Below, piece by piece: positions 29,372-38,709 of a DNA stretch of 64,000 nucleotides. Source of the DNA: Aureispira sp. CCB-E (GTDB lineage Bacteria > Bacteroidota > Bacteroidia > Chitinophagales > Saprospiraceae). The stretch lies in NCBI RefSeq assembly GCF_031326345.1, contig NZ_CP133671.1, positions 7,103,501-7,167,500 of the forward strand, read 5' to 3'. A program made the position numbers and the translations under genes. The number at the start of each line of letters is the position of its first letter. The first letter of the stretch is position 1. The notes beneath the pieces are model-generated. The model searched no databases. It worked only from the letters and a program-made list of their open reading frames with translations, and was not told where the DNA came from.

Positions 29372-31062
29372 CAAACTGCTAATTTTTCTTTCAACCACAT
29401 CATTTCTAAATCTTTGGCAATGTAAGCTGCTGTATCTATAGCCCCCTTTTCTTCTGCTTGCGCCAGCAATTCTTCTTTTGACAATTCCAAAGAAGCCTTA
29501 TAAGGATTAATTTTCATATTTTGAGGCGTGCCTTTCTGCTCTGCCAATACTCTTCGATAGATTTCTGCTGCCATTTGCTCTAGAATTTCTAAATTCTCTT
29601 TGCACTGCGCAATCAAGCCTTCTACAGAATGCTGTATTTCTAAATCTAGGTGCATTTTTTTCAAGAATGGAATATCAAAGAAATCAATAAAAAAATTGAT
29701 GTAAGGTTCGTTGCTACACACCGCCCATTGTCTAAAAAACTGCTGAAGTTGACTATTTAATTTCCCTAAACGAGTCCCCAAGGAATTTCGACTCGTAAAC
29801 AAAGCTCGTAGTACTTCCAAGTTGATATAACCTTTATTTGTAAACAAGAGTGTTGGGATTCCCCAATATACTCCCCAGTCCCACAATACTTTACTGACCA
29901 TTACTTGCGTATTGCCAAACAACTCATATTGTTGATTATAAATAGGCACCCAACTATCAAAAAATGCGGCATGCACACGTTCGTAAATAATAGATCGAGA
30001 AGCAACATCCTCCCCTCGATAATCTCTTAAAATCAAATCCGACATCCAAGTATTTCCAATAGAAATAAAATCCGTTCCAGGAGAATAAAATGGATCTAAG
30101 AATGCCCCTGCTTCTCCTACCACTCCCCATTTTTCTGTAGAGTAGAAACGTCCTGAATGATGCGAGTAATGCTTCAATATTCTAAAATCAATTACATCTT
30201 CTCGGTACGATTCCAATTTTTGAGCACACAGTGGTTCATTTTTCTGTAACCACTCCATTGCCTTATCCAACTTATTAAATTCTGAGAAATCATGAAATCT
30301 AGGATCGGCAACAATTCCCACACTTGTATTACCAGATACCAATGGAATTAACCAAACCCAATAGCCAGTTCCCATAAAATGAATCGTCCCCAAACGCCTC
30401 AAACCTTTTGGCAATTTATTTGCCCATTGCTCATTATTAGACCAATCATTTACATCAACTTCTCCTTTTACTCGAAACCAAACAGCATTGATGTTATGCT
30501 CTAACGGTTTTTCAAAACCTAGTTTTCGTTTCAATAAACCAACTCTCCCTGTAGCATCAGAGACCCATCGACCAGTCACTTCGTAATTTTGACCTTCTTT
30601 GGAATAGGTTACTGTATGTCCTTCTATTTCGTTCAAATCTACGGCTTTGATTCTTGCTCCCAAGATTACATCTACCCCCATATTTAGTAGACGTTTGGTG
30701 AGTTCATTTTCAAAAATACCTCGATCAATTTGGTGGCTAGGTACTGGTAACGTACCTTTAGCTCCTAACTCTACACGTTGGTCAATTTGTTCTTTGATTT
30801 GTGGGGAAAAATAAAACCTCAACCCAATCTTTGGCAATTGGTATTCGTCTAAATAATCCTTCAGTCCTAACACTTCTCTTAAGTAATAGGTACCTAGTTC
30901 TACCGTAGACTCTCCCACTTTATGAGCCGAATTAGGGGCTTCCTTTTTTCGCATCTCAAGCACAGCTATACGAATCTGAGGTTCTTCTTGCTTTAACTGC
31001 AAGGCCAATGTTAAACCAGCCAATCCTCCTCCTAATATTACAACATCATATTGGTTATTCAT
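29371..31062 (-). CDS. Flavin-dependent halogenase-like FAD oxidoreductase
   Basis: 563 residues. The N-terminal GGGLAG at 11-16 binds FAD. WVWLIP at 235-240 matches the WxWxIP motif of tryptophan-type halogenases, and Lys78 (QLPKIGLRFYF) sits where the catalytic Lys lies in PrnA-like enzymes, so chlorination or bromination of the aromatic part of the product is plausible. Chlorinated flexirubins are known. GEAGAFLDPFYSPGTDF is the second FAD motif. An FAD monooxygenase role cannot be excluded. The C-terminal 150 residues go beyond the catalytic core and are helical. Confidence 0.85.
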   Translation of the reverse strand: MNNQYDVVILGGGLAGLTLALQLKQEEPQIRIAVLEMRKKEAPNSAHKVGESTVELGTYYLREVLGLKDYLDEYQLPKIGLRFYFSPQIKEQIDQRVELGAKGTLPVPSHQIDRGIFENELTKRLLNMGVDVILGARIKAVDLNEIEGHTVTYSKEGQNYEVTGRWVSDATGRVGLLKRKLGFEKPLEHNINAVWFRVKGEVDVNDWSNNEQWANKLPKGLRRLGTIHFMGTGYWVWLIPLVSGNTSVGIVADPRFHDFSEFNKLDKAMEWLQKNEPLCAQKLESYREDVIDFRILKHYSHHSGRFYSTEKWGVVGEAGAFLDPFYSPGTDFISIGNTWMSDLILRDYRGEDVASRSIIYERVHAAFFDSWVPIYNQQYELFGNTQVMVSKVLWDWGVYWGIPTLLFTNKGYINLEVLRALFTSRNSLGTRLGKLNSQLQQFFRQWAVCSNEPYINFFIDFFDIPFLKKMHLDLEIQHSVEGLIAQCKENLEILEQMAAEIYRRVLAEQKGTPQNMKINPYKASLELSKEELLAQAEEKGAIDTAAYIAKDLEMMWLKEKLAV

Positions 31063-31364
31063 GCTTGTTGGTTTTTAGATTATTGATAGGGTATTTGAAG
31101 CATTTATTCGCAACTTGTAAAACAATACAAACAAGCATTGAAGGTCTCTTCGAATTATCATGAGGTTATTGAATAATTAGCGAACAACTCTATTGCTTCA
31201 ACTCATTTATATTATTACTCTTGCACTTGCGAACAAATAGTTCCATTAATATACAAACTACTCGTAATTCGGTTCACTGCTACCAAGGTTCTTTTGAATA
31301 CTATTGATATGAATTTAGTAATTTTTCATTTCCCAAATATGATTCCTATCTAATAGTGAGTTTT
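31063..31364. other. Non-coding gap in the pigment locus
   Basis: 300 AT-rich bases between the DarA-like stop and the halogenase-like start, with no frame that resembles a gene. A promoter for the downstream part of the locus may lie here; I could not identify one. Confidence 0.5.
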
Positions 31365-32279
31365 TTATGTACGATTGATCCCTAAGTATAAAAAATGCTC
31401 TTTTTTCTTCTGAATACGTTTGCCACTAAATGGTCGGATTAACACATTATAAATTGTTAAAATGATTGGAGAGACAATAAATAGGGCTACCAACAGATAG
31501 TATTTATACATACTCACCCAAAAGGAGCGTTTTTTTTCAGTAGTTCCTTTTCGTTTAATCAACTTTGCCCAAGCCAAAAATAATCCTTTAGCCCTCATTT
31601 CGATCAATAATATGGTAGGGTGAATATCTATTTTTTTTTCTGCTAAAATCGCATCTTGCAAGCCACCGTAATTGTTTTTTTGAAAAGCTTGAAACACCTT
31701 TTCGCCAAAAATTTCTACTTCATTTATATCCTTTTCGGAAACTCCTGGATAAGGTAAAATTCCCCATTTTCGCTCCTTACGTCCAGTTAACATCCAATGT
31801 AAAATACTCAATGCACTGATCAAATTTTGGTGTCTGTCTATCAATGGAACATTACCTACAATATTCCCTCCAGCCCCTTCTATGTATTCGACAACACTCT
31901 CTTGTGCATTTAGCCACATATTTCTAGCCCCAATTATAGTGACCACAGGTGTATTTTTTAAGACAGCCAAAAATTGAGGATCTTTCAAAATAGAAGTAGC
32001 AGGAATCGAGGGCGACAAATACCAAGGTTGATAAGCAAAGATGACTAAATCGTACCGATTGAATTGCAACGTATAAGGTGCTAAATCGACGGGTTCTTCC
32101 AAGACCGATTCAGGCATTGTATCAAAAAACACTTCGCTAGTCCATGGGAAAGGAAAAGGTTTTGCCGTATCAATACGCACCTGCTCTATCTCTACATCTT
32201 TAAAAGGCTTTAAGAAATTGCCCACAATCTCATACAATTGTCCAGATTGAGAATAACCTATTACTAGAATTCGTTTCAT
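31365..32279 (-). CDS. DarA-like dialkylresorcinol-forming protein
   Basis: 304 residues. The start MKRILVIGYSQSGQLYEIV has the phosphate-binding loop of flavodoxin/NAD(P)H-quinone-reductase-like folds. The central part (FAYQPWYLSPSIPATS, VVTIIGARNMWLNAQE) agrees with DarA proteins, which aromatise the DarB product to a dialkylresorcinol. A hydrophobic helix near residues 255-275 suggests membrane attachment. It follows the small gene at 32291 by 11 bases. A gene symbol is not given because paralogues exist and the assignment rests on memory of the family. Confidence 0.8.
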   Translation of the reverse strand: MKRILVIGYSQSGQLYEIVGNFLKPFKDVEIEQVRIDTAKPFPFPWTSEVFFDTMPESVLEEPVDLAPYTLQFNRYDLVIFAYQPWYLSPSIPATSILKDPQFLAVLKNTPVVTIIGARNMWLNAQESVVEYIEGAGGNIVGNVPLIDRHQNLISALSILHWMLTGRKERKWGILPYPGVSEKDINEVEIFGEKVFQAFQKNNYGGLQDAILAEKKIDIHPTILLIEMRAKGLFLAWAKLIKRKGTTEKKRSFWVSMYKYYLLVALFIVSPIILTIYNVLIRPFSGKRIQKKKEHFLYLGINRT

Positions 32280-32290
32280 ATGAATCTTAT

Positions 32291-32764
32291 TTATTCAAAA
32301 TCTTTAGCAGACAAAATATCCGATTGTTTTGCATAATCTAACACATAAGCGCGTGTCTTAGAGCTCATTTTTCCATAGCCTTTTACAATGATTGCCTTAT
32401 CTTCTTCTATTTGTTTGTTATATTTTAAAATCTTAGGCGCATGCTCTTGAATTGTCAAACGAATGAAACGATATTCAGGATTTTTAGGCTCTTTTTTAAT
32501 AGCAGATTCTAGTAATTGATGTCCTTGCTTGAATGTCTCGATTTTTTTTGCAGCCGACTTAAGATAATCCGACTTTTTCATGATCAAGCCTCCTTTATAA
32601 GCTTCTACCATTGTCGTTGTTTTTTCTCTATTTAACGCTTCTAAGGCAGTTTCAACTGTCTCCAAAGAGTCGCTATACAAGGCATTATAAAAAGTAGTAT
32701 TTAAGCCTACTCCCCCAAAACTAATGCCTAGAAATAGTACTAAAATTGGTATATTCAATGTCAT
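32291..32764 (-). CDS. Hypothetical exported helical protein, first gene before darA-like
   Basis: 157 residues. The N-terminus is hydrophobic (LNIPILVLFLGISFGGVGL), consistent with a signal or anchor. The rest is Lys/Glu-rich and helical, with no Cys and no catalytic motif. It is probably co-transcribed with the DarA-like gene 11 bases downstream. Small exported proteins of this sort accompany flexirubin-type loci, but I cannot assign a function. Confidence 0.75.
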   Translation of the reverse strand: MTLNIPILVLFLGISFGGVGLNTTFYNALYSDSLETVETALEALNREKTTTMVEAYKGGLIMKKSDYLKSAAKKIETFKQGHQLLESAIKKEPKNPEYRFIRLTIQEHAPKILKYNKQIEEDKAIIVKGYGKMSSKTRAYVLDYAKQSDILSAKDFE

Positions 32765-33221
32765 GTTTTTCTCTATTAAAAAAGATTTTTAAAATAAAAT
32801 AGCTTCTACTTTCGGCTTTCTTTTTACGAAAACTGTTCCGATTAATTCTCAATAACTTATTTTAACAGCATTTATAACAGGAAAATAGAAAAGTTGTTGG
32901 CAAAACGAGTAGGACAATTTTTTCAATGAAAAAATTTGAATATAGATTTGCTTATTCATGTATTCTAAACAATAAGAAATACTACTTCAGAGGATTGTGC
33001 AAAGATATACTTTTTTTAGAATTCTAAAAATGTGACTTCTTGCTCTTGAGGTTCAAGATTAGGAATTGATACTCTTATTATAAAAGAAAAAACCATCCTC
33101 GATGCTTCGGAATGGTTGGTATCTTAATAATCTTCTGATTGTTTTCTCTTTTGCCTAAGTTCTTGCCTTATCTTCTATAAGAGTAATTTAATTTGGATTA
33201 ACTTTCATCCAAACAAAAAAA
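32765..33221. other. Boundary gap between pigment locus and injection-system locus
   Basis: 457 bases without a credible gene. It holds the terminator at 33082-33119 and, nearer 32765, the presumed promoter of the small gene at 32291. Confidence 0.6.
33082..33119 (-). terminator. Terminator at the end of the contractile-system locus
   Basis: On the minus strand AACCATTCC pairs with GGATGGTT (one bulge) around a ten-base loop and is followed by a T-rich run. It lies about 100 bases after the stop of the fibre-like gene. Confidence 0.75.
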
Positions 33222-33995
33222 CTAACGTTTATTTTCATCTTCAGCAATCATTGAAGTATCCCAGAGTTTGGATACATAATATCTAATTTTGGCTGGTTTA
33301 GAATCTTTTTCATCTAAAAAGCCATAGTTTTGAGCTGTTTTAACTTGGAGTTGATAGCCATCATTTCCTTTTGCCCAGCGAAAAGATATTTTATGAAACA
33401 AAGGTCCCAATATTCGGCTATAAGTAGATCGAATGTGTTGGATTTTCCCTACACCATAATTAGATAAAGCGATTGCATATGTAAAGGCATATTTGCCTCG
33501 CCCTTCCTTACCTCCTGCTTGAGCCACCAACTCAAACGCCTCTACTCCTTCTAAGCGGTCGATGATAGTCTGCCATTCACCATTTGCCTTTACTTCTCCA
33601 GAAGCAAATGTTCCGACACGACCAGCCATACCAGCCATGCCATTCACCTCCAATCTATACTGAGGTGTTGTTGTGCCAATACCAATATCTCCCGTATCTC
33701 TTAAGAACAAAATACTGTTGTGCTCTGCATCGTCCAAGCTTAATCCTTTGCTATGGCGAGTAGGATTTAAAGACAAACTAAAAGCAGCATTAGGATCTCG
33801 AATACTTTCAAAGAAACTCATCAATTTTCTATTAGCGCCTTGAGGAGCTAACATAAAACCATGTTCTGGGCTTTGCGAAAAACCATCGTCTACTTTATTT
33901 ACGGTAGAATCTATGAAATCAGAAAAATTAACTTCTGTTGGTACAGATCCTCTTGTAAACAAATTTTTAAGTGTAGTTCTAGTTAATAGCGTCAT
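33222..33995 (-). CDS. Tail-fibre-like protein of the contractile system
   Basis: 257 residues. The N-terminus (about 1-45) reads RTTLKNLFTRGSVPTE, NFSDFIDSTVNK, a segment common at the start of fibre-like proteins of Bacteroidota phages and injection systems. A GDIGIGTTTPQYRLEVNG motif at about 107-124 is the junction often found before fibre tips. The C-terminal 130 residues are beta-rich with no chaperone motif. It lies last in the locus, behind the baseplate-J gene, so a receptor-binding or fibre role is probable. There is no intramolecular chaperone peptidase domain. Confidence 0.7.
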   Translation of the reverse strand: MTLLTRTTLKNLFTRGSVPTEVNFSDFIDSTVNKVDDGFSQSPEHGFMLAPQGANRKLMSFFESIRDPNAAFSLSLNPTRHSKGLSLDDAEHNSILFLRDTGDIGIGTTTPQYRLEVNGMAGMAGRVGTFASGEVKANGEWQTIIDRLEGVEAFELVAQAGGKEGRGKYAFTYAIALSNYGVGKIQHIRSTYSRILGPLFHKISFRWAKGNDGYQLQVKTAQNYGFLDEKDSKPAKIRYYVSKLWDTSMIAEDENKR

Positions 33996-34107
33996 AGCTT
34001 AATTTATAATTATCAACAATAACTCAATTCTATTGCATAAAGTTACTGTCCACCAAAAATTTTATTTTAATTCTCTATAGAAAAAATAAGGTATTATCAA
34101 CCTTAAA

Positions 34108-34149
34108 TACACTATCCACTAAAGACGATATAGTTTAATGGACAGTGTA
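34108..34149 (-). promoter_or_regulatory. Long hairpin between baseplate-J and fibre genes
   Basis: Sixteen-base arms (34108-34123 and 34134-34149) pair fully if two G-U pairs are allowed, with a ten-base loop. No T-run follows on the minus strand. It may slow transcription or protect the upstream transcript end and so lower fibre expression. Confidence 0.55.
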
Positions 34150-34213
34150 CTAAGTTAAGATTTTTTTCTACAAAAAGACAAAATTCTAATTAGGGAATCT
34201 AAAAACGACACCA

Positions 34214-37200
34214 CTAATCTTCGTCTTCTTCATCCTTTTTGCGACGTTTATCAGATAAATAATCATCTAAATCTCTTTCTTTTTCCTCTGTCATTACAAA
34301 GTCTCCGTCAATAATCATCGAACTAATAGATGCTTTTTCTGGAACTTGGAATGTTTCATCATCCAAGAAGTAAATAGGATTCGATTCAAAAGGAATCAAA
34401 ATAGACCAAGGTTTCGTTGCTTTTATCAATGGAGAATTGGTTGCATGAATTGCCGTATCATCTACATCAAACCCTACACCATCCTCTGGGAAAACTTGTA
34501 CCGCAGAAAATTTAGTTACAAAATCGACATAATCACATTTCTCAATAAAGCTCAGGACAACATCTTTTACCAATGTACCGCCCAAATTTAATTCTTGAGA
34601 ACCACCCAACATCCAAGGGCATAAGAATTCAATAATATCTTGATTGAGTTTCTTCAAGTAAGTACCATTATTCTTACCTTTCTCAAAACGAACTCCTGCC
34701 GTAATTTTGACTCGCTCGTAAATTGGATTACGAACTTGGATTGTTACAAAAGGAGAAGACAATTGTTCCAAATACTCCTTGATGGCATTCAATACTGTAA
34801 AGTTAACCATTGGTAAATGATAACTTCTTGAATTTTTATCAATTTTAGGGACTACTACTAAAATAACCGTTCCTGGATCGACAAAATTTTCATTTCCTAC
34901 GTGAGTCACACATTTCACCTGATGTATGTTGGGGAATTTTTCCAACACCAATCGTTCATAATCCCAAGCCGATACCGCCCTGTTTTTATGGCGCAAACGC
35001 TCGCTTGTTCTTCTATAAAAATCATACTTAGTTTCTCCTGGGCGACCGCCAAAAGAAGGGAACGGTTGATTGACTCCTCTCACTTGTGCAATAGACGATG
35101 CCAATTTTTTAATCGTATACCCTGGCAATGGTTCTACCAAATGCGTAGCACTATGACCGTTATCTTGCCACACCACCCGAACTGCTTGTGTAGCAACTTT
35201 CAAACATCTAGGCAACAAACTTGGCTCGCCTTTCACAGTTACTCTTAACCAATGCAAGCCACTCTCCAAAATAGAATTTTTATCTGTCAAATCACGTGGA
35301 ATTTCTAAATTGATAATTCCAGAATTGTTAAACCCATTTGTCGTATCAGACAGAATCATATTCTGAGAAAAATCCTTCCACTCATCTTCAGATAAATAGC
35401 TCCAAACCACCTCTGGTTTAGCAAACTTGGCCGCTTCATCAGAGAACAAGTTAATATTTTCTTTTAATTCAAAATATAAGGTCAAATTATTGGGTGGCAC
35501 TAAGCCCTTAACACCTAAATACAAATAAGCGTTATCATCATAATTAGGCATTAACAGTCGGTTCGACGAACGCCCTTTTCCAAACGTTTGAATAATTCCA
35601 AATGGGTGGATGTGATAAATCTGCTCTTTGGTCTCTTCTCCTTTCGTTAGGGTTCCCATAGACAATACGTTAATCTCTGTCGTCGCAGAATAATCAATGG
35701 TAATTGATTTCATCATTGGAGCAACAGGCTGTAGTGGCAATGGTTTTTCAGGTCCTTTTCGTTTAGGATCGGTATTGTATTTGACGCGCTTAGCGTATAT
35801 TTTAGCATATTCTCTATGAGCAAAAGCCACCTTTGGACCAAAAATTTCTAATTTAAAGTATCCTGCTCTAGCCTCGTGATCGTAGTTAGGACGCATCTCT
35901 AGTTCCTCATCAGGTTTGATGTTCAGAGCATCCACATCTATATCACAAATAGTTCGCTTGTGGTGAATCGCTTGTGGGTTATCTTCTTCCGCCTCAAACA
36001 TTTTAAACGTCAACGGCACCTCCTCCTCGACAGGATGGAACACACCATCTGACAAAGCAGTTAACTTCAACTCAAACTGGTCGTTCTTAATTCCTAATCC
36101 ATAATCTTTATAATGCCCTCTGAAACCTTTTTTATCATCAGGCAAAGCATGCCATTCTATATTGAACTGTAAATCTGTAATTTCTTTTTTGAAAATCTCT
36201 TCTTTTCCAATCATCAAATAAGAACCTACTTGAGGAATTGGACCAAAAGGTTGGAAAGGCACATTAGGGTAAATTGTCCCTACATCGCTAGACAAAGACA
36301 AACCTTTTATTTCTTTTACATCTATATCCAAGCCAATTCGTTGAACCTCTAACTCTTTTAAGAATGAGTAGGAAAAGAATGAACCTTCATTTCTGTGCAA
36401 TATACGAATAACAGGGTCTTTAGTTTGATAACCGTCACCATGCACTTCAGCATCATATTTCACAACGCTAGGGGCATTGGCTGTTAGTGTAGCAACGATG
36501 GTAATTTCAGGGCTTCCCCATTCATTTGGAGGCAAAATTTCGCAAGTATATGCTTGCTCCCACCCCTCTTGAGTCGTAAAGAATACTTCCAAACTATTTT
36601 TAAATATTTTAGAAAAAGCATCTTCACGTGAAATATCTTGATTGATACTAATATCTTTTATCAACAAATTGAGTGTGTACATCGTACTTTGCACAAACTT
36701 AAAGTTCATCGTGACAATTCGATGTCCTTCATCCATTTCCAAAATAGGAGACGACATCGCCCATCCTATATCTGCAAATTTCATTTGTTGTTCATCCTTA
36801 GGCAACTCTAAGATTTCGTGCCCAAATGTTGGCCAGTTTTCTTCATCATTGACAAAACGCCCTCCTTCACCATCTTTGGAATTAGCTATATTGGCTGAAT
36901 ATAAATTTGTGATAACTCGGTAGGAACTTCCAATGCCAATTTTAGGGTTTTTACTCACAAACAAGGTATGAATCGACTCAACTTTAGCTTGATTGAGTGT
37001 TAGGTCATCCTCTGTAGCATAAAAATGCTCTACACCATGTTCGTCTTTCCCCGCAGTCAACAACGTCCCTTTTTCCAAGAGATGGGTATCAATATGTGTT
37101 GCCACATTAAAATAAACATTGGCACGGTCTGGAGCCAAACCTTGCTGACGTTGTTTTAGTACGTTATAATAATAAAAGTCTAAATGCTTTTCTGTGAGCG

Positions 37201-38032
37201 TATTAACTTGATACTGTAATTTCTTAAACATCTTTGCAAAAGAAATAAACAGCGCAATATCTGGACGATGGTTGGCTTTGCCCGTTAGCGATTCCATCAA
37301 ATATTTAGGTGCAATTTGCAAGATATAAGAAGTCACACTGTAGAAGGTACGGAATTGTATCCGTATTTTTTTAGTATAACTTTTAATCTTATCAGCCGAC
37401 TCTCTACCTTTAATCAAGATATTTCTAGCCCCAATTTGTTCGTGTTTCTTGAACCAATTGCTATGAAAATGCTTACGAATTTCTGCGGCACTAAACGGTC
37501 CTGTTGGATTAAATCCTAAATCTTCTTGGTACACCAACAAATCCATTAAATTTTGTGCTAACTGCTGTTTAATGGCATTTTCTAATTCATTTTCTAGCTC
37601 TGAAGAATGCATCATATTCAAGCGATCCATGTTCAGCGCATGCATATACCAATCATTGATTTGCTTTGCCAAATCCAAAATCTGTTGCATCAATCCCTCC
37701 AAAGCTTCCAACTTTTCTTCTGCTCTTGGAGCATTGTCTAAGATATGGATCAAGCGATTGTGCTCTTTCTCAATCTTATGCAAATCCGTAGAAACAATAG
37801 TAGACAAAAAGATGGTTTCATCTTTTTCAAAGAACCGACTCCAACTGCCATCTCTAGTGTTCTCTAAATTATAGTACTGAACGATCTCTGCAAATTTAGC
37901 CGCAAAAGCCAAAATATCACTGATTGAACGTTCATCTACTTGAACAGAATCGGGCAACAAAGCTTTTAGAACGCGTTCATCTTGCGAAACGCCGTTCCAA
38001 TGTAATATATGGGTATTATTATTTTGACTCAT
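34214..38032 (-). CDS. Large baseplate protein, baseplate-J family (Afp11/Alg11-like)
   Basis: 1272 residues. The N-terminal half is helical, with a long-range pattern typical of the wedge protein of extracellular injection systems. The region around 985-1190 (QVRGVNQPFPSFGGRPGETKY and following, RHKNRAVSAWDYERLVLEKFP, then a KYNxxVxNPIYERVKI-like beta region) matches baseplate J/gp47. It would form the baseplate wedge with the gp25 protein encoded upstream. The C-terminus is very acidic and charged (ends EDED). A second large baseplate gene (Afp12 type) usually follows in such clusters but is missing here. Confidence 0.88.
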   Translation of the reverse strand: MSQNNNTHILHWNGVSQDERVLKALLPDSVQVDERSISDILAFAAKFAEIVQYYNLENTRDGSWSRFFEKDETIFLSTIVSTDLHKIEKEHNRLIHILDNAPRAEEKLEALEGLMQQILDLAKQINDWYMHALNMDRLNMMHSSELENELENAIKQQLAQNLMDLLVYQEDLGFNPTGPFSAAEIRKHFHSNWFKKHEQIGARNILIKGRESADKIKSYTKKIRIQFRTFYSVTSYILQIAPKYLMESLTGKANHRPDIALFISFAKMFKKLQYQVNTLTEKHLDFYYYNVLKQRQQGLAPDRANVYFNVATHIDTHLLEKGTLLTAGKDEHGVEHFYATEDDLTLNQAKVESIHTLFVSKNPKIGIGSSYRVITNLYSANIANSKDGEGGRFVNDEENWPTFGHEILELPKDEQQMKFADIGWAMSSPILEMDEGHRIVTMNFKFVQSTMYTLNLLIKDISINQDISREDAFSKIFKNSLEVFFTTQEGWEQAYTCEILPPNEWGSPEITIVATLTANAPSVVKYDAEVHGDGYQTKDPVIRILHRNEGSFFSYSFLKELEVQRIGLDIDVKEIKGLSLSSDVGTIYPNVPFQPFGPIPQVGSYLMIGKEEIFKKEITDLQFNIEWHALPDDKKGFRGHYKDYGLGIKNDQFELKLTALSDGVFHPVEEEVPLTFKMFEAEEDNPQAIHHKRTICDIDVDALNIKPDEELEMRPNYDHEARAGYFKLEIFGPKVAFAHREYAKIYAKRVKYNTDPKRKGPEKPLPLQPVAPMMKSITIDYSATTEINVLSMGTLTKGEETKEQIYHIHPFGIIQTFGKGRSSNRLLMPNYDDNAYLYLGVKGLVPPNNLTLYFELKENINLFSDEAAKFAKPEVVWSYLSEDEWKDFSQNMILSDTTNGFNNSGIINLEIPRDLTDKNSILESGLHWLRVTVKGEPSLLPRCLKVATQAVRVVWQDNGHSATHLVEPLPGYTIKKLASSIAQVRGVNQPFPSFGGRPGETKYDFYRRTSERLRHKNRAVSAWDYERLVLEKFPNIHQVKCVTHVGNENFVDPGTVILVVVPKIDKNSRSYHLPMVNFTVLNAIKEYLEQLSSPFVTIQVRNPIYERVKITAGVRFEKGKNNGTYLKKLNQDIIEFLCPWMLGGSQELNLGGTLVKDVVLSFIEKCDYVDFVTKFSAVQVFPEDGVGFDVDDTAIHATNSPLIKATKPWSILIPFESNPIYFLDDETFQVPEKASISSMIIDGDFVMTEEKERDLDDYLSDKRRKKDEEDED

Positions 38033-38109
38033 AATATGTGGTTGTGGGATACTTTTTTTGGTTCATAGCTAGGTCCTTGCTTGGTATATCTGCAAGTACA
38101 TACATCTTT

Positions 38110-38520
38110 TTAGATATCTGTTCCCTCTGTTAAGTAGAACGGATACACCATATTCTTACGGGAGTTGGTGCCTTTGATATCGTAGACAATATTAATTTCC
38201 AATTTCCCTTCTAATTGATGCGTATCGTCAATTTCAATTGCGACCAAGTTCACCCTTGGTTCATAAAATAAAATCGCGGTAGAAATCAAATCTTCTATTC
38301 TTGTTTTGGTAGAGGTAGTTACCGAAGAGAAGACCATGCTCTGTAGATTACAGCCATACCCAGGATTCATCACACGTTCCCCTGGAGTTGTAGACAATAA
38401 AATATAGATAGATTCTGCTATATCTCTATCATTATGAGAAAGTTCTAAACCCTCTGTACTATCCAAAAATCGAGGAGGAAAACTCCATCCAGAACCTAAA
38501 AAAGATTTATTTTCTGCCAT
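38110..38520 (-). CDS. Baseplate wedge protein, gp25/lysozyme-like (Afp9/Alg9-like)
   Basis: 136 residues. The order ILLSTTPGERVMNPGYGCNL, then TRIEDLISTAILFYEPRV, is characteristic of the IraD/gp25 family, which links sheath initiation to the baseplate; the conserved EPR is present. It lies between the LysM protein and the baseplate-J gene, as in Afp-type clusters. Confidence 0.92.
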   Translation of the reverse strand: MAENKSFLGSGWSFPPRFLDSTEGLELSHNDRDIAESIYILLSTTPGERVMNPGYGCNLQSMVFSSVTTSTKTRIEDLISTAILFYEPRVNLVAIEIDDTHQLEGKLEINIVYDIKGTNSRKNMVYPFYLTEGTDI

Positions 38521-38709
38521 TTTTATTTTTTATTTCGTTAGCAATCTGCTATAACCATGAGGAAATAAACAGGTTACTATTATTTTTATCTTTACTTAAT
38601 ATCCTTTCTATACTTTCTTATCTAGATATTGTCGTAAGGAGTATATTTTTTTATAAAAGGAACTTATAAACCAAAACAAAAGCCCCTTTAGAGCTCATTT
38701 CGTTATCTA

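Noticed and set aside
31061-31138. ATGCTTGTT / AACAAGCAT inverted repeat at the halogenase-like start
   Set aside because: Nine-base arms 60 bases apart are expected by chance in a long AT-rich window and one arm is coding.
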